Below are positions 45,104-53,399 of a stretch of DNA of 64,000 nt, piece by piece; within the stretch, counting starts at the first letter, position 1, and each line of letters starts with the position of its first letter. Source of the DNA: Acinetobacter sp. WCHA55. Lineage in GTDB: Bacteria > Pseudomonadota > Gammaproteobacteria > Pseudomonadales > Moraxellaceae. The DNA lies in the NCBI RefSeq assembly GCF_002165305.2, contig NZ_CP032286.1:2604001-2668000 (forward strand), read 5' to 3'. A program made the position numbers and the translations under genes. The notes under the pieces are model-generated. The model did no database searches. It was given only the letters and a program-made list of their open reading frames with translations, and was not told the DNA's origin.

Positions 45104-45206
45104 TAACAGCATTAAGAGCACCACAAAATATTACAATATAACATATCACTTCTTGGATATTCTTTTTTGATGTATCATTCTTTTAGACACATTCAGGGAT
45201 AAGGTA

Positions 45207-45938
45207 ATGTTTGAAATTATTGATGATTTAAAAAATAAGTTAGATCAGCATCGCCCCCTATCACCTACAATGGTAAAAAATTTACAAGAAGACCTTATTG
45301 TACGATGGACGTATCATTCCAATGCTATTGAAGGGAATACACTTACTCTATTAGAAACCAAAGTTGTGCTAGAAGGTATAACTGTCGGAGGAAAGGCATT
45401 AAGAGAGCACTTCGAGGCAATTAACCATAGAAATGCCATTTATTACGTTAAGGACATTATTAGAAAAGAAGAACCATTTTCTGAATGGCAAATTCGTAAT
45501 ATCCATCAACTTATTTTAAAAAATATTGATGATGACAATGCAGGGCGATATCGCCAACAAAATGTATTGATTTCTGGTGCTACAACCACCCCTCCTGACT
45601 ATACATTTCTAAATGACAAAATGGCTCAGCTAGTTGATTGGTATAATAGCGAAAGCCATACATTACACCCAATTGAACGTGCAGCCAAAGTACATGCTGA
45701 TTTCGTTGGTATTCATCCCTTTATTGATGGTAATGGCCGTACATCACGTCTACTAATGAACTTAGAACTAATGAAAGCTGGTTATCCACCATGCGTGATT
45801 ACTGTAGAGAATCGTTTGGCTTACTATGAAGCATTGGATAAATGGATGGCTTATGGAAAGACTGAGCCTTTTATTCAATTGGTAGCTGATGCTGTATTGG
45901 ATGGGTTTAAGCCATATCAAATGGTTTTAGGAATTTAG
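45207..45938 (+). CDS. Fic-family protein (AMP-transferase-like)
   Basis: Protein of 243 residues. The active-site motif is intact: HPFIDGNGRTSRLL near residue 170 (HPFx[D/E]GNG[R/K]), which in Fic enzymes transfers AMP or another nucleotide group to a protein side chain. An inhibitory helix motif of the S/TxxxE(G/N) kind is seen near the N terminus (HSNAIEGNTL, residues 35-45), which marks a self-inhibited class II Fic. The flap region precedes the motif. AAGG lies close before the ATG. Target unknown. It sits alone between an insertion sequence and an IS remnant. Confidence 0.88.
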   Translation: MFEIIDDLKNKLDQHRPLSPTMVKNLQEDLIVRWTYHSNAIEGNTLTLLETKVVLEGITVGGKALREHFEAINHRNAIYYVKDIIRKEEPFSEWQIRNIHQLILKNIDDDNAGRYRQQNVLISGATTTPPDYTFLNDKMAQLVDWYNSESHTLHPIERAAKVHADFVGIHPFIDGNGRTSRLLMNLELMKAGYPPCVITVENRLAYYEALDKWMAYGKTEPFIQLVADAVLDGFKPYQMVLGI

Positions 45939-46000
45939 AGTTACTCCAATTTACATGTTTCTTTATTTGTACTGCTGCTAAGGACATTTTAGTTTATTAG

Positions 46001-46278
46001 AGCCTTGTTGCCTAAAGATGTTCTCAAAAAATTGTTCAGCAATATAATTTCAGAATGAAGAAGCCTACACATAGAACCGATCATACAAAGAATTGACCTT
46101 ACCACAACCCTACCTTTATTAACTTATTCAATAAATTCAATAAATTCAATAAATTCAATAAATTCAATAAATTCAATAAATTCAATAAATTCAATGAACT
46201 ATACAAAAAACCCAACTTATCTTAAATATTGATGGTTTAGGCAAGCCTCAGCTTTTGAGTATTTTTTGCAACAAAGCA
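46001..46278 (+). mobile_element. Internally deleted IS5-family remnant (MITE-like)
   Basis: About 278 bases with ends like those of the intact IS: AGCCTTGTTGCCTAAAG at the left and GCAACAAAGC at the right. Next to the left end the line AGCAATATAATTTCAGAATGAAGAAGCCTACACA matches the IS leader and transposase start, shown here only by its positions 46037-46070. The centre is lost and partly replaced by a 9-base tandem repeat. It cannot encode a transposase but might be moved by one supplied elsewhere. Confidence 0.7.
46131..46193 (+). repeat. Tandem repeat ATAAATTCA, seven perfect copies
   Basis: Seven perfect head-to-tail copies of the 9-mer ATAAATTCA, preceded by a partial copy (TTATTCA). 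It lies inside the IS remnant. No spacer-repeat alternation, so not a CRISPR array. Such a repeat can change copy number by slippage and may be useful as a strain marker. Confidence 0.95.
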
Positions 46279-46452
46279 GAACGCTAATAAAAATATTCTA
46301 AATAACATTTCACATAAAATTCACTATCAGATACATACTCTTTAATTGGAAGTAGAACGCTGAAATTTATAACTGCAAAAAATTCAGCCGATGCTTTTAA
46401 GATAGGTTAAGTAAATTGTATCAAATATAAATTTATATAGGTGTATTCTTCC

Positions 46453-47055
46453 GTGGCTATAGAATTTGTTTCCAAATCAAAATTACCTACTGCGTTTGGC
46501 GATTTTGAAATTATAGCATTTCAAGATAAACGTAGTGGAGAAGAACATATCGCTCTTGCTAAAGGGATGAATACTATTTCTAATCAACCCATACTCCTTA
46601 GAATTCATTCAGAATGCTTAACAGGAGATGCTTTTGGATCACTCAAATGTGATTGTGGTCCACAATTACACTCAACCATGAAAATGATTAATGACGCAGG
46701 TCAAGGAGTCATTTTATACTTACGCCAAGAAGGCCGTGGCATAGGACTAACCAATAAAATTCGAGCCTATGCACTTCAAGACCAAGGACATGATACCCTT
46801 GATGCTAATTTATTATTAAATCTGCCAGCAGATGCTCGCAAGTATGATATGTGTACCATTATGCTCGATTATTTAAAAATAAAGAATGTAAAACTCATTA
46901 CAAACAATCCATTTAAAATCAAATCCTTGACCGATTTAGGAATTAATGTTGTTGAACGTATTTCTTTAAAAGTTGGCTTAAATAGCTTTAACAAAGCTTA
47001 TCTAGAGACAAAGCAAAAACGTATGTCACATCTGTATGATAATAGTGATTTTTAA
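46453..47055 (+). CDS. ribA: GTP cyclohydrolase II
   Basis: Catalyses the first step of riboflavin synthesis, opening GTP to 2,5-diamino-6-ribosylamino-pyrimidinone phosphate. About 200 residues. I favour the GTG at 46453 ([16 protein letters not shown]), with AGGTG nine bases upstream, over the GTG at 46441. The zinc site is present ([18 protein letters not shown], three Cys), as are [11 protein letters not shown] and DTLDANLLL. It is a stand-alone RibA, not fused to RibB. Acinetobacter should have a ribA in its core genome; this one lies in an IS-rich island with trpBA and may be a second copy, which is inference. No FMN riboswitch is seen upstream. Confidence 0.9.
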   Translation: MAIEFVSKSKLPTAFGDFEIIAFQDKRSGEEHIALAKGMNTISNQPILLRIHSECLTGDAFGSLKCDCGPQLHSTMKMINDAGQGVILYLRQEGRGIGLTNKIRAYALQDQGHDTLDANLLLNLPADARKYDMCTIMLDYLKIKNVKLITNNPFKIKSLTDLGINVVERISLKVGLNSFNKAYLETKQKRMSHLYDNSDF

Positions 47056-47180
47056 AAAGTGATCACTTTCAGTAAAAATCCACATAAAAAGTTCCATCTC
47101 CCCCACGGGAGAAGGCCAAGATAAAAAATTGTTTTATATTCAATTATGGTTTTAAAAGAAGATTTATGAAAGGTGCCTGA

Positions 47181-47969
47181 CTATTCTTTATTTTGTCTCA
47201 GTATCTGTGCAAAAACCGTCACTTTTTCTAAAGTCGCATTCATTCCCTTATTAAAAAAATTATTGACAAGCGCTGAGCCAATGATAATAAGATCTACTTT
47301 ATTGGCTAATGCTTTAACGTTGTTTTCATTTTTGATCCCAAAGCCAATTGCAACAGGAATATTAAAAATAGGCTTAATTTCAGCAATCTTTTTCTCAAGA
47401 TTAGACAGATTGAAGTCTCCTCCTGTTAAACCATTTTCTGCAACATGATATAAAAAACCTGTCGCGCGCGCTGAGATTTGCTCTAACTTTTCAACTGGGG
47501 TCGTCGGCGCGGTCATTGCAATTAAATGCATATTTTTTTCATTTAACTGCACTTCGAATTTTTCTCGATATCCATATGGAGCATCTAAAATCAATATTCC
47601 ATCTATAAGATTTTCTGTTTCGGCGACAAGTGTCCCGAAACCATATTGCATAATCGGATTTAAATAAGTCATAAAAATTATTGGTGTCTGATCATCATGT
47701 AGCCTGATTGCTTTTACCAACTCAATGGTCTGTTTTACCGTTTGGCCGGAACTTAGTGCTCTAAGATGTGCTGCCTGAATGATCTCTCCATCTGCCACTG
47801 GATCTGAAAATGGAATGCCGACTTCAATAATGTCAGCTCCAGCTTGCCCCAATTGACTTAACAAACGACAACTTTCTGCAAAATTAGGATCCCCAGCAGT
47901 AAAATAACAGACCAGACCACTTCGATTTTCCAGTTTCAATTGCTCTAATTTTTGATCTAGACGGTTCAT
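47181..47969 (-). CDS. trpA: Tryptophan synthase, alpha chain
   Basis: TIM-barrel subunit of 262 residues that cleaves indole-3-glycerol phosphate to indole and glyceraldehyde 3-phosphate. The catalytic Glu and Asp are present in [18 protein letters not shown] near residue 50. The phosphate site [10 protein letters not shown] and IGSALVN is also kept. The mobile loop reads [11 protein letters not shown] where the E. coli type has SRxGVTG, a divergent form that keeps the Thr. The start overlaps the trpB stop by four bases (ATGA). Confidence 0.92.
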   Translation of the reverse strand: MNRLDQKLEQLKLENRSGLVCYFTAGDPNFAESCRLLSQLGQAGADIIEVGIPFSDPVADGEIIQAAHLRALSSGQTVKQTIELVKAIRLHDDQTPIIFMTYLNPIMQYGFGTLVAETENLIDGILILDAPYGYREKFEVQLNEKNMHLIAMTAPTTPVEKLEQISARATGFLYHVAENGLTGGDFNLSNLEKKIAEIKPIFNIPVAIGFGIKNENNVKALANKVDLIIIGSALVNNFFNKGMNATLEKVTVFAQILRQNKE

Positions 47970-49177
47970 GCTGTAGCTCCTGCAAGATATTTTTTGACCG
48001 TGTTTAAGTCTTTGTCACCTCTGCCGCTTAAATTGACAATAATGCTCTGTTCTGGCAGCATTTCTTGAGCAAGTTGAATCGCATACGCAAGCGCATGAGA
48101 ACTCTCAAGAGCAGGAATAATGCCCTCCTGTTGGCTTAAAAGCTGAAATGCATTTACAGCGTCTTGATCGGTTATAGCCGTATATGTCACACGTCCTGTT
48201 TCAAACAGAAGGCCATGTTCAGGGCCGACACCAGGATAATCTAAGCCAGCTGATATAGAGTGCCCCTCTAAAATCTGTCCATCTAAATCTTGTAATAAAT
48301 AGGTTAAATTACCATGTAGCACACCGACTTGACCTTTGCAAATAGAGGCCGCATGTTCACCGCTATTGGTTCCTTTTCCACCTGCCTCAACGCCAAACAT
48401 TTTGACATTCAGGTCTTCTAGAAAAGGATGCATCACCCCTAATGCGTTTGATCCACCACCAACGCAAGCAACTAAAGCATCAGGCAGTTTATTTTCTTTG
48501 AGGAGTATTTGGTTTCTGGCTTCTAGACCAATAATTTTTTGAAATTCTCTGACCATGATGGGATATGGATGAGGACCTGCACCAGTACCCAACAGATAAT
48601 AGGTTGTATCAATATGACTAATCCAGTCACGTAATGCTTCGTTCATCGCATCTTTTAAAGTCCTACGACCTTTTTGAACACTTCTGACTTCAGCACCGAG
48701 TAATTTCATGCGTTCAACATTCACTTGTTGGCGCTGAATGTCTGTTTCTCCCATAAAAATGGTACATTTCATCTTAAACAGTGCACAAACAGTTGCTGTT
48801 GCAACACCATGTTGTCCAGCACCAGTTTCTGCAATGACTCTAGTTTTCCCCATAAATTTGGCTAATAAGATTTGCCCAACACAATTATTGATTTTATGCG
48901 CACCCGTATGGTTCAAATCTTCTCGCTTGAGATATATTCGAGCCCCTCCCGCATAAGCTGTTAGGTTTTTTGCATAAAAAAGAGGACTAGGACGACCAAC
49001 AAAGTCCGTTAAAATCTGCTGATATTCAGCCCAAAATTCAGGTTTGTGCCGAACAGTATTAAAGGCTTGCTCTAATTCTCGAAGTGCTGGCATTAAGCTC
49101 TCTGGCATGTAAGATCCGCCAAATTTGCCAAAAAATCCCAAGTCATCAGGACCATTACCTGTATAAGGGGTTGTCAT
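47966..49177 (-). CDS. trpB: Tryptophan synthase, beta chain
   Basis: PLP-dependent subunit of 403 residues that joins indole and serine to make tryptophan. The PLP Lys lies in [14 protein letters not shown] near residue 90, the phosphate loop in [11 protein letters not shown] near 235 and the C-terminal site in [12 protein letters not shown] near 385. [10 protein letters not shown] and the E in GVEAGGKG are conserved. All residues for function are present. It lies directly opposite a LysR-type gene, as trpBA and trpI do in Pseudomonas. Confidence 0.94.
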   Translation of the reverse strand: MTTPYTGNGPDDLGFFGKFGGSYMPESLMPALRELEQAFNTVRHKPEFWAEYQQILTDFVGRPSPLFYAKNLTAYAGGARIYLKREDLNHTGAHKINNCVGQILLAKFMGKTRVIAETGAGQHGVATATVCALFKMKCTIFMGETDIQRQQVNVERMKLLGAEVRSVQKGRRTLKDAMNEALRDWISHIDTTYYLLGTGAGPHPYPIMVREFQKIIGLEARNQILLKENKLPDALVACVGGGSNALGVMHPFLEDLNVKMFGVEAGGKGTNSGEHAASICKGQVGVLHGNLTYLLQDLDGQILEGHSISAGLDYPGVGPEHGLLFETGRVTYTAITDQDAVNAFQLLSQQEGIIPALESSHALAYAIQLAQEMLPEQSIIVNLSGRGDKDLNTVKKYLAGATA

Positions 49178-49194
49178 CTCATATCTCTTTTACT

Positions 49195-49211
49195 ATCAAA
49201 ACTTGTTTGAT
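49195..49211. promoter_or_regulatory. Inverted repeat in the trpB-lysR gap
   Basis: ATCAAA (49195-49200) and TTTGAT (49206-49211) form perfect arms about a 5-base centre, 18-34 bases before trpB. It is a plausible site for the divergent LysR-type regulator in the 102-base gap, though LysR boxes usually have a T-N11-A core and this one is a base or two wider. Confidence 0.4.
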
Positions 49212-49279
49212 CTTAAAATATTTTCATTTTTCTGATAATTGATATATTTTGGGCTTATGGTGTTAGAAAATTTTACAAC

Positions 49280-50161
49280 ATGAAACACAGAACATTACCT
49301 CCCCTTAATGCTTTAAAAGCATTCGAGGCAGTCGCCAGAAATAAAAGTTTCAGCTTAGCTGCGGAAGAATTGTGTGTCACCCATAGCGCGATTAGCCACC
49401 AAATAAAGCAGTTAGAAGAATGGTTGGATAAAAAATTGTTTATTCGACATTCCTCTACCATCTCTCTGACAAAGGATGCAGAAGAATTATCTCTAGTTTG
49501 TACGCATCTTTTTAATCGTTTAGAACAATGTGTCTTTGAGTTAACAAATAAAACGTCAGAGGTAGAGGTGGTAATAGGTGCTTCTCATAGTTTTATGGCA
49601 AATTGGCTGATTCCTCGATTAGAAAAGCTCGAAGTCATTTATCCCAATATCCATATCAAATTAATGACATGTAATGACTTAAAATTGTTAGAAAAAGAGA
49701 AAGTTGACATATTTATCAATAGCATCAGTGAGCATCATCTACTTCCCAACTTTTTGAATAAATATCTGTTATTTCCCGATAACATGGGTCCTATTTGTAA
49801 TCGTGAAATAAATCTTCCTCATTCCGTAAATGATCTTTTAAACTATCCATTACTTCATACCCACTCAAATAAAAGTGCATGGCATACATGGTTTAATCAG
49901 TCCAAAATTAATTTTTCCCCAAAAGCGAATGATCGTTATTTTGATAGACTCAATTTAATGATAGAAGCGGCTGTATCTGGGTTAGGAATTGCCATAGCCC
50001 CTCAAATTCTAATAGAAAAAGAAATATTAAATGGAAGAGTGATTGCACCTTTTGGTTTTATCTATTGTGACTATAATTTTTATGCAATGGTCAGAAAAAA
50101 TAATGAAAATCGTGATGTCATGAATATCATTCATTGGTTAATGGCTGGAGAAAAAGGTTAA
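49280..50161 (+). CDS. LysR-family regulator, TrpI-like
   Basis: Regulator of 293 residues. The N-terminal helix-turn-helix is clear (PPLNALKAFEAVARNKSFSL, then HSAISHQIKQLEEWL), and the effector domain starts near residue 90 (VEVVIGASHSFMANWLIPRL). The opening PPLNALKAFEA is typical of the GcvA/TrpI branch. By analogy to Pseudomonas TrpI it would activate trpBA in response to indoleglycerol phosphate. The divergent arrangement supports this; the effector itself is inference. Confidence 0.8.
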   Translation: MKHRTLPPLNALKAFEAVARNKSFSLAAEELCVTHSAISHQIKQLEEWLDKKLFIRHSSTISLTKDAEELSLVCTHLFNRLEQCVFELTNKTSEVEVVIGASHSFMANWLIPRLEKLEVIYPNIHIKLMTCNDLKLLEKEKVDIFINSISEHHLLPNFLNKYLLFPDNMGPICNREINLPHSVNDLLNYPLLHTHSNKSAWHTWFNQSKINFSPKANDRYFDRLNLMIEAAVSGLGIAIAPQILIEKEILNGRVIAPFGFIYCDYNFYAMVRKNNENRDVMNIIHWLMAGEKG

Positions 50162-50215
50162 AAATTATTTTTTGTTTTAAAAATTCGATTCAATGTACTG
50201 TCTTTAGCATCTATC

Positions 50216-50231
50216 TTCACATTCTATTCAC
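50216..50231 (+). promoter_or_regulatory. TTCAC-N6-TTCAC direct repeat, box 1 (lipoprotein-regulator unit)
   Basis: TTCACATTCTATTCAC: two exact TTCAC half-sites with an 11-base period, 50-65 bases before the lipoprotein start at 50281. The layout is that of OmpR-family activator sites. Related boxes occur at 59590-59605, 60259-60274 and 61300-61315. Confidence 0.6.
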
Positions 50232-50280
50232 TTCAGCTTATCTAAAGTGAGAGGATAAACTGTGAAGATGGACAGTGAAC

Positions 50281-50853
50281 ATGAATCAAGTCAAAACGTT
50301 AATGGCAATTGCCTTATCCTTACCAGTGCTTTTCCTATCAGGATGTACAAGTGTTCCTCGTTATTCCTCTGATTACGCAAATGCCAGAGCGAGTATTCAG
50401 GGAATACCCTTAGATGATGCAAAAGCACTAGAAATCGGGACCCGCTTCACTTCGGCATTTAATACCTTGGGCACACCTAAATTCGTTGAAAATGCTGGAG
50501 CACTTTATGCAGATCAGCTTTTTATTAACGATACTCTGTCGCAATTTTCATCGCGTAAAAAACTGCTTGAACATTTTCAGGGTATGAACCAGCGGGTGAG
50601 TAATGTAACTGTCAGTCTATTAAATACTTCATATTATCAAGACTCAGCCTATGTACATTGGCATATGGTTTATGATTTTAAAATGTTCGGGAAGACACGA
50701 ACAATGGATTCTTTTGGAATCAGTGAAATAAAAGTCAACCCAAACCATCAGATTATTTTCCAACAAGACTTCTGGGATCCGGCCAATGGTTTGTATCGTT
50801 CTTTGCCTTATGTAGGAGGAATCTATTCATGGGTACTGCCTTTCAAAAAGTAG
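50281..50853 (+). CDS. NTF2/SnoaL-like lipoprotein
   Basis: Lipoprotein of 190 residues. I start at the ATG at 50281 (MNQVKTLMAIALS); the signal peptide ends in a lipobox FLSGC. The mature part fits a SnoaL/NTF2-like cone fold (GTRFTSAFNTLG, then YADQLFINDTLSQFSSRKKLLEHFQ, VHWHMVYDF and IIFQQDFWDPANGLY). No enzymatic residues can be assigned. Proteins of this fold recur with DUF1365, CFA-type and FAD genes in other gammaproteobacteria. It overlaps the next gene by 25 bases. Confidence 0.75.
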   Translation: MNQVKTLMAIALSLPVLFLSGCTSVPRYSSDYANARASIQGIPLDDAKALEIGTRFTSAFNTLGTPKFVENAGALYADQLFINDTLSQFSSRKKLLEHFQGMNQRVSNVTVSLLNTSYYQDSAYVHWHMVYDFKMFGKTRTMDSFGISEIKVNPNHQIIFQQDFWDPANGLYRSLPYVGGIYSWVLPFKK

Positions 50854-51326
50854 CCATAACCACTGTACTGATGCTTGGGAGTTTCGATTCGTGGGCGAAT
50901 GCACAGACCTTAAATAAATGTGGTAATGGCCCACTAATGGTGGGACAAAAACAGGTCGGTGTGGCCAGTTACTTTGCGCAAAACTGTAATCAGCCTTGGC
51001 AAGGCCAAAACATGCAGATGGATTTTACCTATACGCAGAATATTCCAGAATGGGCATTCAAACGCGCAGCCACACATCTACTTCAACGTAATATCAAAGA
51101 TCAAAAGATTCAGGCGGTTTTCAATCCAATCACCGATCTGTATCGTCCAGTGAACTCCGGAGATCTATACCAACTAAAGTATATTCACGCCACACACACA
51201 TTAAGCCTATACTTAAACCAGAAAATGCAGGGACAACTCCAGAACCCATTAGCCCAGCAATATTTTAATATATGGCTAGGTCCTCAGCCATTTAGTGCTA
51301 AATTAAAACAGCAATTAATAAAGTAG
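50829..51326 (+). CDS. Chalcone isomerase-like periplasmic protein
   Basis: Secreted protein of 165 residues with a signal peptide (cleavage near ANA-QTLN). The segment MQMDFTYTQNIPEWAFKRAA and the end YFNIWLGPQPFSAKLKQQL match the chalcone-isomerase-like family, a fold that in distant relatives binds fatty acids. A lipid-binding role would fit its neighbours, but is inference. It is followed 11 bases later by the response regulator gene. Confidence 0.7.
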   Translation: MGTAFQKVAITTVLMLGSFDSWANAQTLNKCGNGPLMVGQKQVGVASYFAQNCNQPWQGQNMQMDFTYTQNIPEWAFKRAATHLLQRNIKDQKIQAVFNPITDLYRPVNSGDLYQLKYIHATHTLSLYLNQKMQGQLQNPLAQQYFNIWLGPQPFSAKLKQQLIK

Positions 51327-51337
51327 TCTCTACAGTT

Positions 51338-52045
51338 ATGTCTAAACATTTTATTTTGATGGTTGAAGATCATTATGAACTGGCATCTACCTTAGGCGAG
51401 TTTCTAGAAGAGCATGGTTTTGTGGTCGATCATGCTCGAAACTTAAATGCTGCGCGCCAATTGCTCAAGCAGCAACGCTATCATATTTTACTTTTAGATA
51501 TTAACTTACCTGATGGTTCGGGTTATGAACTATGCGAATGGCTACGAAATAAAGAAGGTATGGACCTCCCTGTTCTGATGCTCACCGCACGCGATACGTT
51601 GAATGACAAACTCAAAGGTTTCAATTCAGGCACGGATGATTATCTAGTCAAGCCCTTTGACTTTAATGAGCTGGTGGTTCGAGTCAAAGCTTTGATCAAG
51701 CGCTCACTGGGTGAAGTCTCCTCTGGCCGTCTTCAAATTCATGATCTGATTCTGGATCCGGCAACACAGCAACTGACTCGTGCAGGACAACCCATTGATC
51801 TACCTCCCATTCAGTTCAAACTGCTCAAACTACTGATGCGTCATTCGCCTAAAGTTCTAACTAAACAGGAAATTATGATAGAGCTTTGGGGGGATGAAGA
51901 GCCTGAAAGCGATGCCCTACGTAGTCATATTTATAATTTGCGTAAAATGGTCGATAAGCCTTTTGAGAAAAAGCTAATTCATACCATATCTGGTGTAGGG
52001 TTAAAGATCACTTTAGAAGCTGAAGCTTTCGAATCCCAATCTTAA
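51338..52045 (+). CDS. OmpR-family response regulator
   Basis: Regulator of 235 residues. The receiver domain has ILMVEDHYELASTL (acidic pair), LLLDINLPDGSG (phosphoacceptor Asp), MLTARD and DDYLVKPFD (Lys). The C-terminal winged helix spans residues 125-225 (ESDALRSHIYNLRKMVD). It is the third gene of a unit with the lipoprotein and chalcone-isomerase-like genes, and overlaps the convergent sensor kinase gene by four bases. It is the natural candidate to bind the TTCAC-N6-TTCAC boxes of the cluster, including the one before its own operon. Confidence 0.9.
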   Translation: MSKHFILMVEDHYELASTLGEFLEEHGFVVDHARNLNAARQLLKQQRYHILLLDINLPDGSGYELCEWLRNKEGMDLPVLMLTARDTLNDKLKGFNSGTDDYLVKPFDFNELVVRVKALIKRSLGEVSSGRLQIHDLILDPATQQLTRAGQPIDLPPIQFKLLKLLMRHSPKVLTKQEIMIELWGDEEPESDALRSHIYNLRKMVDKPFEKKLIHTISGVGLKITLEAEAFESQS

Positions 52046-53364
52046 TTTAAATACACGACGACAATCAGTCCAGTCGTCATTGCCAGATCAACATCCTGAT
52101 GGGTATTGAGATAATACTGCCGATCAAACAATTCCACCCGCCAGCCAAGCTGCTTGCACAACTTCTGTACCAATTGCAGTCCAATGCCATGACCTTTGAT
52201 TTCTAATTTCAATTGCTGCCCCGACAGTTCTTGCACCTTTGAGTTATTCGGTAAAGGAATGCCGACACCATTATCTGCAATCAATACTGTATTTTTTTGC
52301 AGAATCACATCAATTTCTGTGCCTTGTGAATAATTCAGTGCATTCCGCAAAATATTGCCAAATACCATTTTGGTCATCGACGGGTAAAGTTTACGTGGCT
52401 GTTCGTTTAGATCTTTTTGAAAATTTATCCGCATGCCTTTGTTATAGCTAACACTATCCAGATCCTGAACTAGATTTTCCAGACATTTTGAAAGAATAGT
52501 CGATTCATCGGTTAAAGTATTGGTGGCATTGCGGGCGATAGCCAGTAGTGTGTCCACTAATAGTTGCATGTCTTCAATGGTGTTGTTCAAGCGAGTAAAT
52601 GATTTATTGTCCCCATAGCGTGCCTGACACAACTGCACATTGCCTTTTAATATGGTAAGTGGTGTGCGAAGCTCATGACTGACATCACCAGTAAATTCAC
52701 GTTCACGCTGAATAAACTCGCTTAATACCTGATGATATTTTTCTAATGCCTGCTTCAGATATTCCGCTTCCAGATTTGAATCAGTCCTGATGTCATGAAA
52801 CGGTGAAGCCTGATTTTTATAATCTTCCCAATCAATATGTTCCAGTGCATTGGCAAGCCTGGTAATGGGAGAAAAATAGCGCCGGGCACGACGGTTCCAC
52901 CACCATAACATACTATAAAGTACAAACAAGCTGACCATCAGTGGTGCCAGACCAAACAGCCAGACCAGTTTATTGACATTGCTTTCGCCAAAGACCAACA
53001 GGACATGCTGCCCATATTTTTCGCCATAAACGGTCATGCGTTCCTTACCATCGACAAAATGCCGATTCACCCCTTGCTCAAGTGACATATTCTTAAATTG
53101 GGAGGGTGGCACAGTGTTCCAGCGGTAACCATACAGGTTTTTGGTATCAGGCAATTCTGCGGCAGGATTACGTTCTAATCGCAGCCAGTAGTGTGACATT
53201 TCCTGTTCTAGCGCCGTTCTGAGCAAAGAACCTTTAATCACCCAAGCACTGAAGCCAATACCAATTACCACAGACAGGGCAATGAATCCGATTTGCAGCC
53301 AGTAGTAGCGGTTAAACACCTCACCCAAAGGATGATCACGTTTGTCCCTAAACAGCTTTAACAT
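52042..53364 (-). CDS. Sensor histidine kinase
   Basis: Membrane kinase of 440 residues. I start at the ATG at 53364 (MLKLFRDKRDH), with GGGGA eight bases upstream; the longer frame would overlap the methyltransferase gene. Two membrane helices (about residues 22-42 and 130-152) enclose a periplasmic region of about 90 residues. A HAMP-like linker follows, then the His box TGDVSHELRTPLTILKG near residue 230, NILRNALNYSQG, VLIADNGVGIP and KGHGIGLQLV. It is the last gene of the leftward lipid operon while its partner regulator is on the opposite strand, an uncommon split for a two-component pair. Confidence 0.85.
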   Translation of the reverse strand: MLKLFRDKRDHPLGEVFNRYYWLQIGFIALSVVIGIGFSAWVIKGSLLRTALEQEMSHYWLRLERNPAAELPDTKNLYGYRWNTVPPSQFKNMSLEQGVNRHFVDGKERMTVYGEKYGQHVLLVFGESNVNKLVWLFGLAPLMVSLFVLYSMLWWWNRRARRYFSPITRLANALEHIDWEDYKNQASPFHDIRTDSNLEAEYLKQALEKYHQVLSEFIQREREFTGDVSHELRTPLTILKGNVQLCQARYGDNKSFTRLNNTIEDMQLLVDTLLAIARNATNTLTDESTILSKCLENLVQDLDSVSYNKGMRINFQKDLNEQPRKLYPSMTKMVFGNILRNALNYSQGTEIDVILQKNTVLIADNGVGIPLPNNSKVQELSGQQLKLEIKGHGIGLQLVQKLCKQLGWRVELFDRQYYLNTHQDVDLAMTTGLIVVVYLN

Positions 53365-53399
53365 TGATGCATTCCCCGCTAGCCCATCCCACTGTTCAA

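Noticed and set aside
45104..45206. 5' end of the interrupted outer-membrane protein gene on the far side of IS copy 2.
   Set aside because: The only hydrophobic frame here is out of register with NPVADL at the junction, and the in-register frame is closed by a stop within ten codons with no start or basic N region.
46131..46193. CRISPR-like array.
   Set aside because: The units are contiguous 9-mers without spacers and no cas gene is near.
46279..46452. FMN riboswitch upstream of ribA.
   Set aside because: No RFN-like conserved blocks are visible; the leader is short and AT-rich.
47056..47069. Palindrome AAAGTGATCACTTT just after ribA as a terminator.
   Set aside because: Fourteen bases with no loop and no T-run; at most a protein site. 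The GC-rich CTCCC/GGGAG pair at 47098-47111 also lacks a T-run.
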